DNA of 23,581 nucleotides from Schlegelella_A sp036272325 (GTDB taxonomy: Bacteria > Pseudomonadota > Gammaproteobacteria > Burkholderiales > Burkholderiaceae_C): NCBI GenBank assembly GCA_036272325.1, contig DATAYY010000080.1, positions 1-23,581 of the forward strand. The letters are read 5' to 3'. A model generated the notes under the pieces. It was not told the DNA's origin and did not search any database. It saw only the letters and a program-made list of their open reading frames with translations. Made by a program: the position numbers and the translations under genes. Shown piece by piece: positions 1 through 8,829 of this stretch; positions within the stretch are counted from its first letter, which is position 1, and every line of letters starts with the position of its first letter.

Positions 1-633
1 GCTTGAATTGCGGCGGCGCCGAATCGCACCAGCGCGCGACGGGCAGACTTCGCACAGCGGCCGCCGCGCCAGGCAGACGTAGCGCCCATGCAGGATCAGC
101 CAGTGATGGGCGTTGTGCAGGAACTGCTCGGGAATGCGCTCGAGCAGGCCGAGCTCGACCTCGAGCGGCGTGCTGCCGGCAGCGAGGCCGGTCCGGTTGG
201 CGACGCGAAAGACGTGCGTGTCGACGGCCAGCGTCGGATCGCCGAAGGCGACGTTGAGGATGACGTTCGCGGTCTTGCGGCCGACGCCTTGCAGCGCCTC
301 GAGCGCGTCGCGCGTCCGCGGCACCTCGCCGCCGTGCTCGTCGACGAGGATCCGGCAGGTCGCGAGCACGCTCTTGGTCTTCATGCGGAAAAAGCCGACC
401 GGCTTGATGATCGCCTCGATCGTCTCCGCGCCGAGCGCGAGCATCCTGGCCGGCGTCGGGCCGGCCGCGAACAGTGCCTTGGTGACCTGGTTGACCCGCT
501 TGTCGGTCGTCTGCGCCGACAGCAGCACCGCGATCAGCAGCTCGAAGACGCTGGTGTAGTCGAGCTCGCTCGCCGGCTCCGGGTTGGCGTCGCGCAGCGT
601 CTCGAAGAAGGGGACGACGTCGGCGTCCTTCAC
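1..633 (-). CDS. nth: Endonuclease III (base-excision DNA glycosylase/AP lyase), 3' end at window edge
   Basis: Removes oxidised pyrimidines from DNA and cleaves at the abasic site. The reading frame runs from a GTG at 633 to the window edge with no stop (211 codons). The GTG is preceded by a purine-rich GAGGGAAGG, and the numbering then matches E. coli Nth exactly: the helix-hairpin-helix ends in GVGRKTANV with catalytic Lys120, and Asp138 lies in LAVDTHVFR. The C-terminal [4Fe-4S] motif shows Cys187, Cys194 and Cys197, but residue 203 reads Ala instead of Cys and no stop follows. Reading one base out of phase from position 28 gives CDSAPPQFK, which restores the cysteine at 203 and the family's length of about 211, so a missing base near 28-33 is likely. 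It is the last gene of the minus-strand operon, 40 bp after rsxB; Rnf genes and nth are also neighbours in E. coli. Identity is certain; the integrity of the C-terminus is not. Confidence 0.93.
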   Translation of the reverse strand, partial: MKDADVVPFFETLRDANPEPASELDYTSVFELLIAVLLSAQTTDKRVNQVTKALFAAGPTPARMLALGAETIEAIIKPVGFFRMKTKSVLATCRILVDEHGGEVPRTRDALEALQGVGRKTANVILNVAFGDPTLAVDTHVFRVANRTGLAAGSTPLEVELGLLERIPEQFLHNAHHWLILHGRYVCLARRPLCEVCPSRAGAIRRRRNSS

Positions 634-673
634 GCGCCTTCCCTCGCTCTCCGATCGACGCCGCGGCGCTGCG

Positions 674-1276
674 TCATCGTGGTTGTCCCCGAGCGGCGCG
701 GGCGCGCGCGATCGCTGCGGCGACGGTCGCGCTGCGCGCCGGTTCGCTCGACGCGGCGGGCGCCGGCGCCGTTCCGGGCGCGAGCCGCTCGGCGTGGCGC
801 GCGTAGCGCCGTCGGGCGTCGGCCGCGCGCGTTGCATCCCACCCCGCCCAGCCGGTGCGGCCGGCGCTGGCATCGACGAGCGAGATGCAGTCGACCGGGC
901 AGACCGGGATGCAGAGCTCGCAACCGGTGCAGCTCGCGTCGATGACAACGTGCACGCGCTTGGCCGCGCCGAGGATCGCATCGACCGGGCACGCCTTCAG
1001 GCAGAGCGCGCAGCCGATGCATTGCGCCTCGTCGATGACCGCCAGCGCACGCGGCGCCTCGCGGCCGCAGCCGGGGTCGAGCGGCAGGGCAGGGCGGCCG
1101 GTCAGTTGCGCCAGCCGAGCGACGCCTTCGGCGCCACCGGGAGGGCAGCGATTGATCGCGGTGCCTTCGCTCGCGATCGCCTCTGCGTAGCCGCGGCAGT
1201 CGGCGTAGCCGCAGCGGCGACATTGCGTCTGCGGCAGCGCGTCGAGCACCGCCTCGACGAGCGCTTGCGCGCCCAT
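674..1276 (-). CDS. rsxB: RnfB/RsxB-type electron-transport ferredoxin, soluble short form
   Basis: A 200-aa iron-sulfur protein that should carry three [4Fe-4S] clusters. The N-terminal Rnf-type domain has Cys19, Cys22, Cys27 and Cys44. Two ferredoxin repeats follow: Cys86/89/92/96 (CIGCALCLKACPVD) and Cys116/119/122/126 (CTGCELCIPVCPVD). From about residue 140 the protein becomes an Ala/Arg-rich tail with no recognisable fold. Enteric RsxB has an N-terminal membrane helix and works with RsxA, C, D, E and G to reduce the SoxR cluster. Here the hydrophobic N-terminus is absent and no other rnf gene is nearby, so it probably acts as a free ferredoxin; its redox partner is unknown. The ATG at 1276 lies 6 bp after the phaZ stop, and nth follows 40 bp later. 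Pairing with nth suggests, but does not prove, a role in keeping cluster-containing repair enzymes reduced. Confidence 0.88.
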   Translation of the reverse strand: MGAQALVEAVLDALPQTQCRRCGYADCRGYAEAIASEGTAINRCPPGGAEGVARLAQLTGRPALPLDPGCGREAPRALAVIDEAQCIGCALCLKACPVDAILGAAKRVHVVIDASCTGCELCIPVCPVDCISLVDASAGRTGWAGWDATRAADARRRYARHAERLAPGTAPAPAASSEPARSATVAAAIARARAARGQPR

Positions 1277-1282
1277 GGCCGA

Positions 1283-2587
1283 TCAGGCACTCACCGCGCG
1301 GCGCTTGCTGTTGCTCTTTTTCGCTGCCCGGCGAGGCGCCGCCGGCGCCTGGTGCGAGGCGATGAACTCCCGCACCTCCGGGTAGACGTTCTCGCGCCAG
1401 CGCCGGCCCGAGAAGATGCCGTAGTGGCCGGCACCGATCGCATCGTAGTGAAAGCGGCGCTCTTTCGGGATGCCCGTGCACAGATCGTGCGCGGCCCGTG
1501 TCTGGCCGGCGCCCGAGATGTCGTCGAGCTCGCCCTCGATCGTGAGCAGCGCCGTCGTCTCGATGTCCTCTGGCCGCACCGGCTTGCCGTCGACGACCCA
1601 GGTGCCGTTGACGAGAGCGAAATCCTGGAACACGGTCTTGATCGTGTCGAGGTAGTACTCGGCGGGCATGTCGAGCACGGCGTTGTACTCGTCGTAGAAG
1701 CCGCGATGGAACTCGGCGTTGTCGCCGTCACCGCGAACGAGGTCGAGGAAGTAGTCGTAGTGCGACTTCAGATGCCGGTCCGGGTTCATCGCGATGAAGC
1801 CGGCGTGCTGCAGGAAGCCCGGATAGACGCGCCGCCCGGCGCCGGGGTAGTTGACCGGCACCCGGTGGATCACGTTGTTCTCGAACCAGGAGATGCTCTT
1901 GTTGGTCGCCAGGTTGTTGACCGCCGTCGGGCTCTTGCGGGCATCGATGGGGCCACCCATCATCGTCATCGTGCGCGGCGTCGGCTCGCCCGCGCTCGCC
2001 AGCAGCGAGACCGCCGCCAACACCGGAACGGTCGGCTGGCAAACCGAGATCACGTTCACCTCGGGGCCGATGAAGCGAATGAATTCCTGCACGTAGGCGA
2101 CGTAGTCGTCGAGGCGAAACGGACCCTTCTCCTCGGCGACCATGCGCGCGTCGGCCCAGTCGGTGATGAAGACCTTGTGCCCCTTGAGCAGCTCGCGGAC
2201 CGTTTCGCGCAGGAGCGTGGAATGGTGGCCCGAGAGCGGCGCGACGATGAGCACGGTCGGCTGCGTCTTCAGCTTGCGCAGCGTCGACAGATCGTCCGTG
2301 AATCGCTTGAAGCGGAGCAGGCGGCAGAAGGGTTTCTCGATCGCGACCCGCTCGTCGACCGCGACATGGACGCCGTCGACCTCGATCGCGCGGATGTCGA
2401 ACTGCGGCTTCTCGTAGTCCTTCGACAGCCGATGCATCAGGTCGAGGCCGGCGGAGACGCGGTGCGCGTTCGGCACGTGCGCGAACAACGACAGCGGGTG
2501 GCTGTAGAGCTTCGACGACGCGCTTGCGAACTCCGAGAACGGGCTCATCAGCGCGCGCTGCGCTTCGTACCACTCGTAAAGAATCAT
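1283..2587 (-). CDS. phaZ: Intracellular poly(3-hydroxybutyrate) depolymerase, PhaZ1 type
   Basis: Mobilises amorphous PHB inside the cell by hydrolysis or thiolysis of the stored polymer. The 434-aa protein is an alpha/beta hydrolase of the intracellular depolymerase family. It uses a cysteine nucleophile in a lipase-box-like turn: Cys183 in VISVCQPTVP, with Asp355 in GELDD and His388 in IGAGHYG. These positions coincide with the Cys-Asp-His triad reported for Ralstonia eutropha PhaZ1. The start MILYEWYEAQ is typical of the family. After about residue 412 there is a basic tail rich in Ala, Lys and Arg (RRAAKKSNSKRR), longer than I expect for the family; it could contact polymer granules or nucleic acid, but that is a guess. 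The ATG overlaps the stop of the upstream aminotransferase by 4 nt (ATGA), implying translational coupling, and rsxB begins 6 bp downstream. Confidence 0.93.
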   Translation of the reverse strand: MILYEWYEAQRALMSPFSEFASASSKLYSHPLSLFAHVPNAHRVSAGLDLMHRLSKDYEKPQFDIRAIEVDGVHVAVDERVAIEKPFCRLLRFKRFTDDLSTLRKLKTQPTVLIVAPLSGHHSTLLRETVRELLKGHKVFITDWADARMVAEEKGPFRLDDYVAYVQEFIRFIGPEVNVISVCQPTVPVLAAVSLLASAGEPTPRTMTMMGGPIDARKSPTAVNNLATNKSISWFENNVIHRVPVNYPGAGRRVYPGFLQHAGFIAMNPDRHLKSHYDYFLDLVRGDGDNAEFHRGFYDEYNAVLDMPAEYYLDTIKTVFQDFALVNGTWVVDGKPVRPEDIETTALLTIEGELDDISGAGQTRAAHDLCTGIPKERRFHYDAIGAGHYGIFSGRRWRENVYPEVREFIASHQAPAAPRRAAKKSNSKRRAVSA

Positions 2588-3798
2588 GCTGGGGCCTTCT
2601 CCGTGACTTGCGTGATTGCGGCGACGACAGTGTCGAGATTGCGTTCGTTGAGGGCGGCCACGCAGATGCGGCCGGAATCGACGCCGTAGACGCCGAACTC
2701 GCTGCGCAGGCGCTCCATCTGGGCCTTCGTCAGACCCGAGTAGCTGAACATGCCGCGCTGGCGGGTGATGAAGTCGGTGTCGATGCCGGCCCCGGCGGCG
2801 ACGAGACGGCGCTGCAGCTCGACACGCATGCGCTTGATCCGCTCGCGCATGCCGGCGAGCTCGTCTTCCCAGAGTGCGCGCAGCGCCGGCGTCGTGAGTA
2901 CGGCCGTGATCGCTGCCGCGCCATGGGTCGGCGGGTTCGAGTAATTGGCGCGGATGACGCGCTTGAGCTGGCTGAGGACGCGCGCCGCGGCCTCCTTCGT
3001 CGGGCAAGCCACCGAGAGCGCTCCGGCGCGCTCGCCGTAGAGCGAGAAGCTCTTCGAATAGCTGGTGGCGACGAAGAAGTCGAGGCCGGCGGCGAGGCAG
3101 AGTTGCACCGCCCGGCCGTCCTCGGCGATGCCGTCGCCGAAGCCCTGGTAGGCCATGTCGAGGAAGGGGACGAGGCCGCGCGCGGCGAGCACGTCGACGA
3201 CTTGCTGCCACTGGCTTGGCGTCAGGTCGCAGCCGGTCGGGTTGTGACAGCACGCGTGCAGGACGACGATCGTTCCCGGCGCGGCGGCGCCGAGCGCGGC
3301 GTGCATCGCATCGAAATCGACGCCGTGGCTCGCCGGGTCGTAGTACGGATACGTGCCGACCTCGAAGCCGGCGCCTTCGAAGAGGGCGCGATGGTTCTCC
3401 CAGCTCGGGTCGCTGATCAGAACCCGCGCCCCCGGCCTCATCCGCTGCAGCAGGTCGGCGCCGACTTTCAGTCCACCGGTGCCACCCACCGCCTGGACGG
3501 TCGCGATCCGGCCGTCGCGGCGCGCCGGCGCGTCGGCGCCGAAGACGAGCGCTTGGGTCGCTGCGTCGTAGGCGGCCATGCCGTCGATCGGCAGGTAGCC
3601 CCGCGCCTGGCGCGCCTCCATCATCGTCTCTTCGGCCGCGCGGACGCAGCGCAGCAGCGGCAGCTTGCCGTTCTCGTCGTAGTAGACGCCGACGCCGAGG
3701 TTGACCTTGGCCGGGTTCGGATCGGCGGCGAACTGTTCGTTGAGACCCAGGATCGGGTCGCGGGGCGCCATCTCGACGGCGTCGAAGAGCGAAGACAT
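2584..3798 (-). CDS. Aspartate/aromatic amino-acid aminotransferase (class I, AspC/TyrB type)
   Basis: PLP-dependent transfer of an amino group between aspartate or an aromatic amino acid and 2-oxoglutarate. The 404-aa length is normal for the AspC/TyrB branch. Visible landmarks are Asn186 in HNPTG, Asp214 and Tyr217 in FLDMAYQGFGDG, Lys249 in TSYSKSFSLYGERAG (the PLP Schiff-base lysine), and the C-terminal Arg in SGRICVAALNERN that would bind the substrate carboxylate. The sequence does not settle whether aspartate or tyrosine/phenylalanine is preferred. The start at 3798 (MSSLFDAVEM) has AAGGA 9 nt upstream. It is the first gene of the minus-strand operon, divergent from uvrB, and its stop overlaps the phaZ start, so transamination and PHB breakdown are probably co-expressed. 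Confidence 0.9.
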   Translation of the reverse strand: MSSLFDAVEMAPRDPILGLNEQFAADPNPAKVNLGVGVYYDENGKLPLLRCVRAAEETMMEARQARGYLPIDGMAAYDAATQALVFGADAPARRDGRIATVQAVGGTGGLKVGADLLQRMRPGARVLISDPSWENHRALFEGAGFEVGTYPYYDPASHGVDFDAMHAALGAAAPGTIVVLHACCHNPTGCDLTPSQWQQVVDVLAARGLVPFLDMAYQGFGDGIAEDGRAVQLCLAAGLDFFVATSYSKSFSLYGERAGALSVACPTKEAAARVLSQLKRVIRANYSNPPTHGAAAITAVLTTPALRALWEDELAGMRERIKRMRVELQRRLVAAGAGIDTDFITRQRGMFSYSGLTKAQMERLRSEFGVYGVDSGRICVAALNERNLDTVVAAITQVTEKAPA

Positions 3799-3845
3799 CG
3801 CAAGGAGTCCTTGTGGAAGCCGTTGGAAAACGCGCCGGCGCCGCC

Positions 3846-3884
3846 ATCTGCCGACATCCCCGGCGCACGGCAGATCGTTCTGCC
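3846..3884. promoter_or_regulatory. Competing inverted repeats in the divergent aminotransferase/uvrB promoter region
   Basis: ATCTGCCG (3846-3853) is the exact inverse of CGGCAGAT (3868-3875). The second arm also forms a tighter hairpin with TCTGCC (3879-3884) across a TCGT loop. The repeats lie in the roughly 150-bp gap between the two divergent starts, where an operator would be expected. I cannot name a regulator; it does not match the CTGT-N8-ACAG form of a LexA box. I could not place confident -35/-10 elements for either gene. Confidence 0.3.
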
Positions 3885-3952
3885 CGGACCGCGCCGTTGC
3901 GGTACGCTGATGGGTTCGCTTGGATGCGGACCAACTCCTCATTTTATCCGCC

Positions 3953-6088
<2,136 letters not shown>

Positions 6089-6095
6089 TCGCCGC

Positions 6096-6149
6096 AATCT
6101 CGACCAAATCACTCGGCTTCCGCTATACTTGAGCAAATCACTCAGGTTA
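6096..6149 (+). promoter_or_regulatory. iscR promoter with two tandem type 1 IscR operators
   Basis: A promoter can be read as TCGACC (6100-6105), an 18-bp spacer, and TATACT (6124-6129). Two 25-bp segments, 6096-6120 and 6125-6149, both fit the known type 1 IscR motif (ATA-syy-GAC ... AGTC-rrs-TAT) with few mismatches, and share an identical core CAAATCACTC at 6105-6114 and 6134-6143, 29 bp apart. One covers the -35 and the other the -10 and start region, as at the E. coli isc promoter. The expected behaviour is repression by [2Fe-2S]-IscR when cluster supply is ample. Binding is inferred from the motif. Confidence 0.75.
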
Positions 6150-6234
6150 GGGAAGTCCGGTCAGCGGCTCGGCATTTGCCGGGTCTCGACTGCCGCTGGA
6201 AACAGCGTTCCGACACCGGTTTGAGGAGTCCCCC

Positions 6235-6768
6235 ATGCGTCTCACCACCAAAGGCCGCTTCGCCGTCACCGCCATGATCGATCTCGCGTTGCGCGAGCAT
6301 TCGGGCCCGGTGGCGCTGGCCGCGATCAGCGGCAGACAGCAGATCTCGCTGTCTTACCTGGAACAGCTGTTCGGGAAGCTCCGCCGGCACGAGCTCGTCG
6401 AGAGCACCCGCGGCCCGGGCGGAGGCTATTCGCTCGGCCGCAAGTCCGAGGAGATCACCGTCGCGGACATCATCGTCGCGGTCGACGAGCCGATCGACGC
6501 GACCGGCTGCGCCGGCAAGGAAAACTGCATGGGCGACGACGCCGGCCGCTGCATGACGCACGACCTCTGGGCGAGCCTGAACTCGAAGATGATCGAGTTC
6601 CTCGACTCGGTCTCGCTCAAGAAGCTGGTCGACGAACAGCTCGCCAAGGGCATCTCGATCGAGGAGCACCCGGTCAAACGGGCGATCTCGACCCAGCCGG
6701 TCGTCAAGCCGATCAAGATCACCGCGCCGAACTCGGTGTTCGCGCTCGGCGCCGCGTTTTCGAAGTAG
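6235..6768 (+). CDS. iscR: Iron-sulfur cluster regulator IscR (Rrf2 family)
   Basis: Transcriptional sensor of Fe-S status and autoregulator of the isc operon. The 177-aa protein has the Rrf2 winged helix at the N-terminus (MRLTTKGRFAVTAMIDLA, with the wing around GPGGGYSLGR). The [2Fe-2S] ligands are Cys92, Cys98, Cys106 and His109 (GCAGKENC ... RCMTHDLW). The spacing from the second to the third Cys is two residues longer than in E. coli (Cys104/His107), a form I recognise from betaproteobacterial IscR. GAGGAG at 6223-6228 gives a strong ribosome binding site. It is the first gene of the isc operon, 17 bp before iscS, with two type 1 sites in its promoter. Confidence 0.97.
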   Translation: MRLTTKGRFAVTAMIDLALREHSGPVALAAISGRQQISLSYLEQLFGKLRRHELVESTRGPGGGYSLGRKSEEITVADIIVAVDEPIDATGCAGKENCMGDDAGRCMTHDLWASLNSKMIEFLDSVSLKKLVDEQLAKGISIEEHPVKRAISTQPVVKPIKITAPNSVFALGAAFSK

Positions 6769-6785
6769 AGCGAACCCGAGACCTC

Positions 6786-8000
6786 ATGACGCCGCATTTC
6801 CCCATCTACCTCGACTACGGCGCGACGACGCCGGTGGATCAGCGCGTCGTCGACGCGATGATCCCGTGGTTGCGCGAGCACTTCGGCAACCCGGCGTCGC
6901 GCAGCCACGCCTGGGGCTGGGAGGCGGAGGCCGCGGTCGAGAAGGCGCGCGAGCAGGTCGCGGCGCTGATCAATGCCGATCCGCGCGAGATCATCTGGAC
7001 GTCCGGGGCGACCGAGTCCGACAACCTCGCGCTGAAGGGCGCGGCGCAGTTCTACAAGACGCGAGGCAAGCACCTGGTGACGGTCAAGACCGAGCACAAG
7101 GCGGTGCTCGACACGATGCGCGAGCTCGAGCGGCAGGGCTTCGACGTCACCTACCTCGACGTCCGCGACGACGGCCTGCTCGACCTCGATCAGCTCAAGG
7201 CAGCGCTTCGGCCCGACACGATCCTGGTCTCGGTGATGCTCGTCAACAACGAGATCGGCGTGATTCAGGACGTCGCCGCGATCGGCGCGATGTGCCGCGA
7301 GCGCGGCATCATCTTCCACGTCGACGCCGCCCAAGCGACTGGCAAGGTGACGATCGATCTCGCCAAGCTGCCGGTCGACCTGATGAGCCTGGCGTCGCAC
7401 AAGACCTACGGCCCGAAGGGCATCGGAGCGCTCTACGTGCGCAGGAAGCCCCGTGTGCGCATCGAGGCGCAGATGCATGGTGGCGGCCACGAGCGTGGCA
7501 TGCGCTCGGGAACGCTGCCGACGCACCAGATCGTCGGCATGGGCGAGGCGTACCGGATCGCCCGCGCCGAGATGGGGACCGAGATCGAGCGGATCCGCAT
7601 GCTGCACAAGCGCCTGCTCGACGGCCTGTCCGGAATCGAGCAGACGTTCCTCAACGGTCATCCGACGCAGCGAGTGCCGCACAACGTCAACATGTCGTTC
7701 AACTACGTCGAGGGCGAGTCGCTCATCATGGGCGTCAAGGGCATCGCCGTCTCGTCGGGATCGGCGTGCACGTCGGCGAGCCTCGAGCCGAGCTATGTGC
7801 TGCGCGCGCTCGGCCGCAGCGACGAGCTCGCCCACTCGAGCCTCAGGATGACGATCGGCCGCTTCACGACCGAGGAAGAGATCGACTACGTCGTCGCGAC
7901 GCTGAAGGATCGCGTCGGCAAGCTGCGCGAGCTGTCGCCGCTCTGGGACATGTACCAGGAAGGCGTCGACCTCAGCACCATTCAGTGGGCGGCGCACTGA
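6786..8000 (+). CDS. iscS: Cysteine desulfurase IscS
   Basis: PLP enzyme that converts cysteine to alanine and hands the sulfur to IscU as a persulfide. It has 404 aa, the family's usual size. PLP is bound by Lys206 in LASHKTYGPKG; the mobile persulfide cysteine is Cys328 in SSGSACTSASLEPSYVL; His104 in KTEHKAVLD is the expected base. The start MTPHFPIYLDYGATTPVD aligns with other IscS proteins. The long form of the active-site loop marks group I (IscS) rather than SufS. It sits between iscR and iscU and is the sulfur donor for the whole operon, and probably also for tRNA thiolation as in E. coli. Confidence 0.98.
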   Translation: MTPHFPIYLDYGATTPVDQRVVDAMIPWLREHFGNPASRSHAWGWEAEAAVEKAREQVAALINADPREIIWTSGATESDNLALKGAAQFYKTRGKHLVTVKTEHKAVLDTMRELERQGFDVTYLDVRDDGLLDLDQLKAALRPDTILVSVMLVNNEIGVIQDVAAIGAMCRERGIIFHVDAAQATGKVTIDLAKLPVDLMSLASHKTYGPKGIGALYVRRKPRVRIEAQMHGGGHERGMRSGTLPTHQIVGMGEAYRIARAEMGTEIERIRMLHKRLLDGLSGIEQTFLNGHPTQRVPHNVNMSFNYVEGESLIMGVKGIAVSSGSACTSASLEPSYVLRALGRSDELAHSSLRMTIGRFTTEEEIDYVVATLKDRVGKLRELSPLWDMYQEGVDLSTIQWAAH

Positions 8001-8030
8001 CGCGGCCCCGCAGAGAACCGGGAGAGCACC

Positions 8031-8447
8031 ATGGCATACAGCGACAAGGTCGTTGATCACTACGAGAACCCGCGCAACGTCGGTTCGTTCGCCAAGGGCG
8101 ACGAGTCGGTCGGCACCGGGATGGTCGGCGCGCCGGCCTGCGGCGACGTGATGAAGCTGCAGATCAAGGTCAACCCGTCGACCGGCGTCATCGAGGACGC
8201 GAAGTTCAAGACCTACGGCTGTGGTTCCGCGATCGCGTCGAGCTCGCTCGTCACAGAGTGGGTCAAGGGCAAGTCGCTCGACGAGGCACTGACGATCAAG
8301 AACTCGCACATCGCGAACGAGCTCGCGTTGCCGCCGGTCAAGATCCACTGCTCCATCCTCGCCGAGGACGCGATCAAGGCGGCAGTCAGCGACTACAAGT
8401 CGAAGCATCCGGTGCCGACACGCGGCGTCGCCGAGGTGGCGGGCTGA
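8031..8447 (+). CDS. iscU: Fe-S cluster assembly scaffold IscU
   Basis: Scaffold on which iron and IscS-derived sulfur are assembled into a [2Fe-2S] cluster. The 138-aa protein has the three conserved cysteines, Cys37 (PACGD, with Asp39), Cys64 (YGCGSAIASSS) and Cys107 (IHCSILAEDA, with His106). LPPVK at residues 100-104 is the signature bound by the chaperone HscA. A short tail (KHPVPTRGVAEVAG) follows the conserved domain. GGGAG lies just upstream of the ATG, 30 bp after iscS. The stop shares one base with the iscA start (TGATG), so the two are probably translationally coupled. Confidence 0.98.
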   Translation: MAYSDKVVDHYENPRNVGSFAKGDESVGTGMVGAPACGDVMKLQIKVNPSTGVIEDAKFKTYGCGSAIASSSLVTEWVKGKSLDEALTIKNSHIANELALPPVKIHCSILAEDAIKAAVSDYKSKHPVPTRGVAEVAG

Positions 8448-8770
8448 TGTCCGTCACCCTCACCGAGGCCGCTGCCCGCCACGTCACCCGCTACCTCGGC
8501 CGGCGCGGCAAGGGCGTGGGCGTTCGCCTGGGCGTCAAGACGACGGGTTGCTCGGGTTTGGCCTACAAGCTCGAGTACGCCGACGACTTCGCGCCCGAGG
8601 ACCACGTCTTCGAGGATCACGGCGTCAAGGTGATCGTCGATCCGAAGAGCCTGCCATACATCGATGGCACCCAGCTCGATTTCGTGCGCGAAGGTCTGAA
8701 CGAGGGTTTCAAGTTCCACAACCCGCGCGAGAAGGACCGCTGCGGATGCGGTGAGTCCTTCAGGGTGTAG
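8447..8770 (+). CDS. iscA: A-type Fe-S carrier IscA
   Basis: Carries Fe-S clusters from the scaffold to target proteins, notably for [4Fe-4S] formation. The 107-aa protein is standard length and has the three ligand cysteines, Cys35 (TTGCSGLAYKLEYAD), Cys99 and Cys101 (DRCGCGESF). The ATG at 8447 overlaps the iscU stop by one base; the same frame is open further upstream, but that part lies inside iscU and is not homologous. It is the last gene before a terminator-like hairpin, so it closes the iscRSUA block. Confidence 0.97.
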   Translation: MSVTLTEAAARHVTRYLGRRGKGVGVRLGVKTTGCSGLAYKLEYADDFAPEDHVFEDHGVKVIVDPKSLPYIDGTQLDFVREGLNEGFKFHNPREKDRCGCGESFRV

Positions 8771-8792
8771 GGGCGCTTCGCTGAACCACAGC

Positions 8793-8820
8793 GGGCCCGC
8801 TGCGCGGGCCCTTCTCTTTT
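8793..8820 (+). terminator. Terminator-like hairpin between iscA and hscB
   Basis: GGGCCCGC (8793-8800) pairs perfectly with GCGGGCCC (8804-8811) around a TGC loop. This all-GC 8-bp stem is followed by the T-rich run TTCTCTTTT (8812-8820). It has the form of an intrinsic terminator with an interrupted T tract. It starts 22 bp after the iscA stop and lies just before hscB, so it would act as an attenuator inside the operon unless hscB has its own promoter, which I do not see. Confidence 0.7.
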
Positions 8821-8829
8821 GTTCTTGAC

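Noticed and set aside
584..2689. A 701-codon open frame on the plus strand across rsxB and phaZ
   Set aside because: Antisense shadow; the minus-strand genes have intact catalytic and cluster residues and operon-like spacing.
3800..3952. LexA/SOS box upstream of uvrB
   Set aside because: No CTGT-N8-ACAG or similar spaced palindrome is present in the region.
6508..6564. Non-E. coli cysteine spacing in IscR (Cys98 to Cys106) as a possible novel sensor
   Set aside because: This two-residue longer spacing is what I recall for betaproteobacterial IscR, so it is probably lineage-typical.
6426..8408. A 660-codon open frame on the minus strand opposite iscR-iscU
   Set aside because: Antisense shadow spanning several well-defined isc genes.
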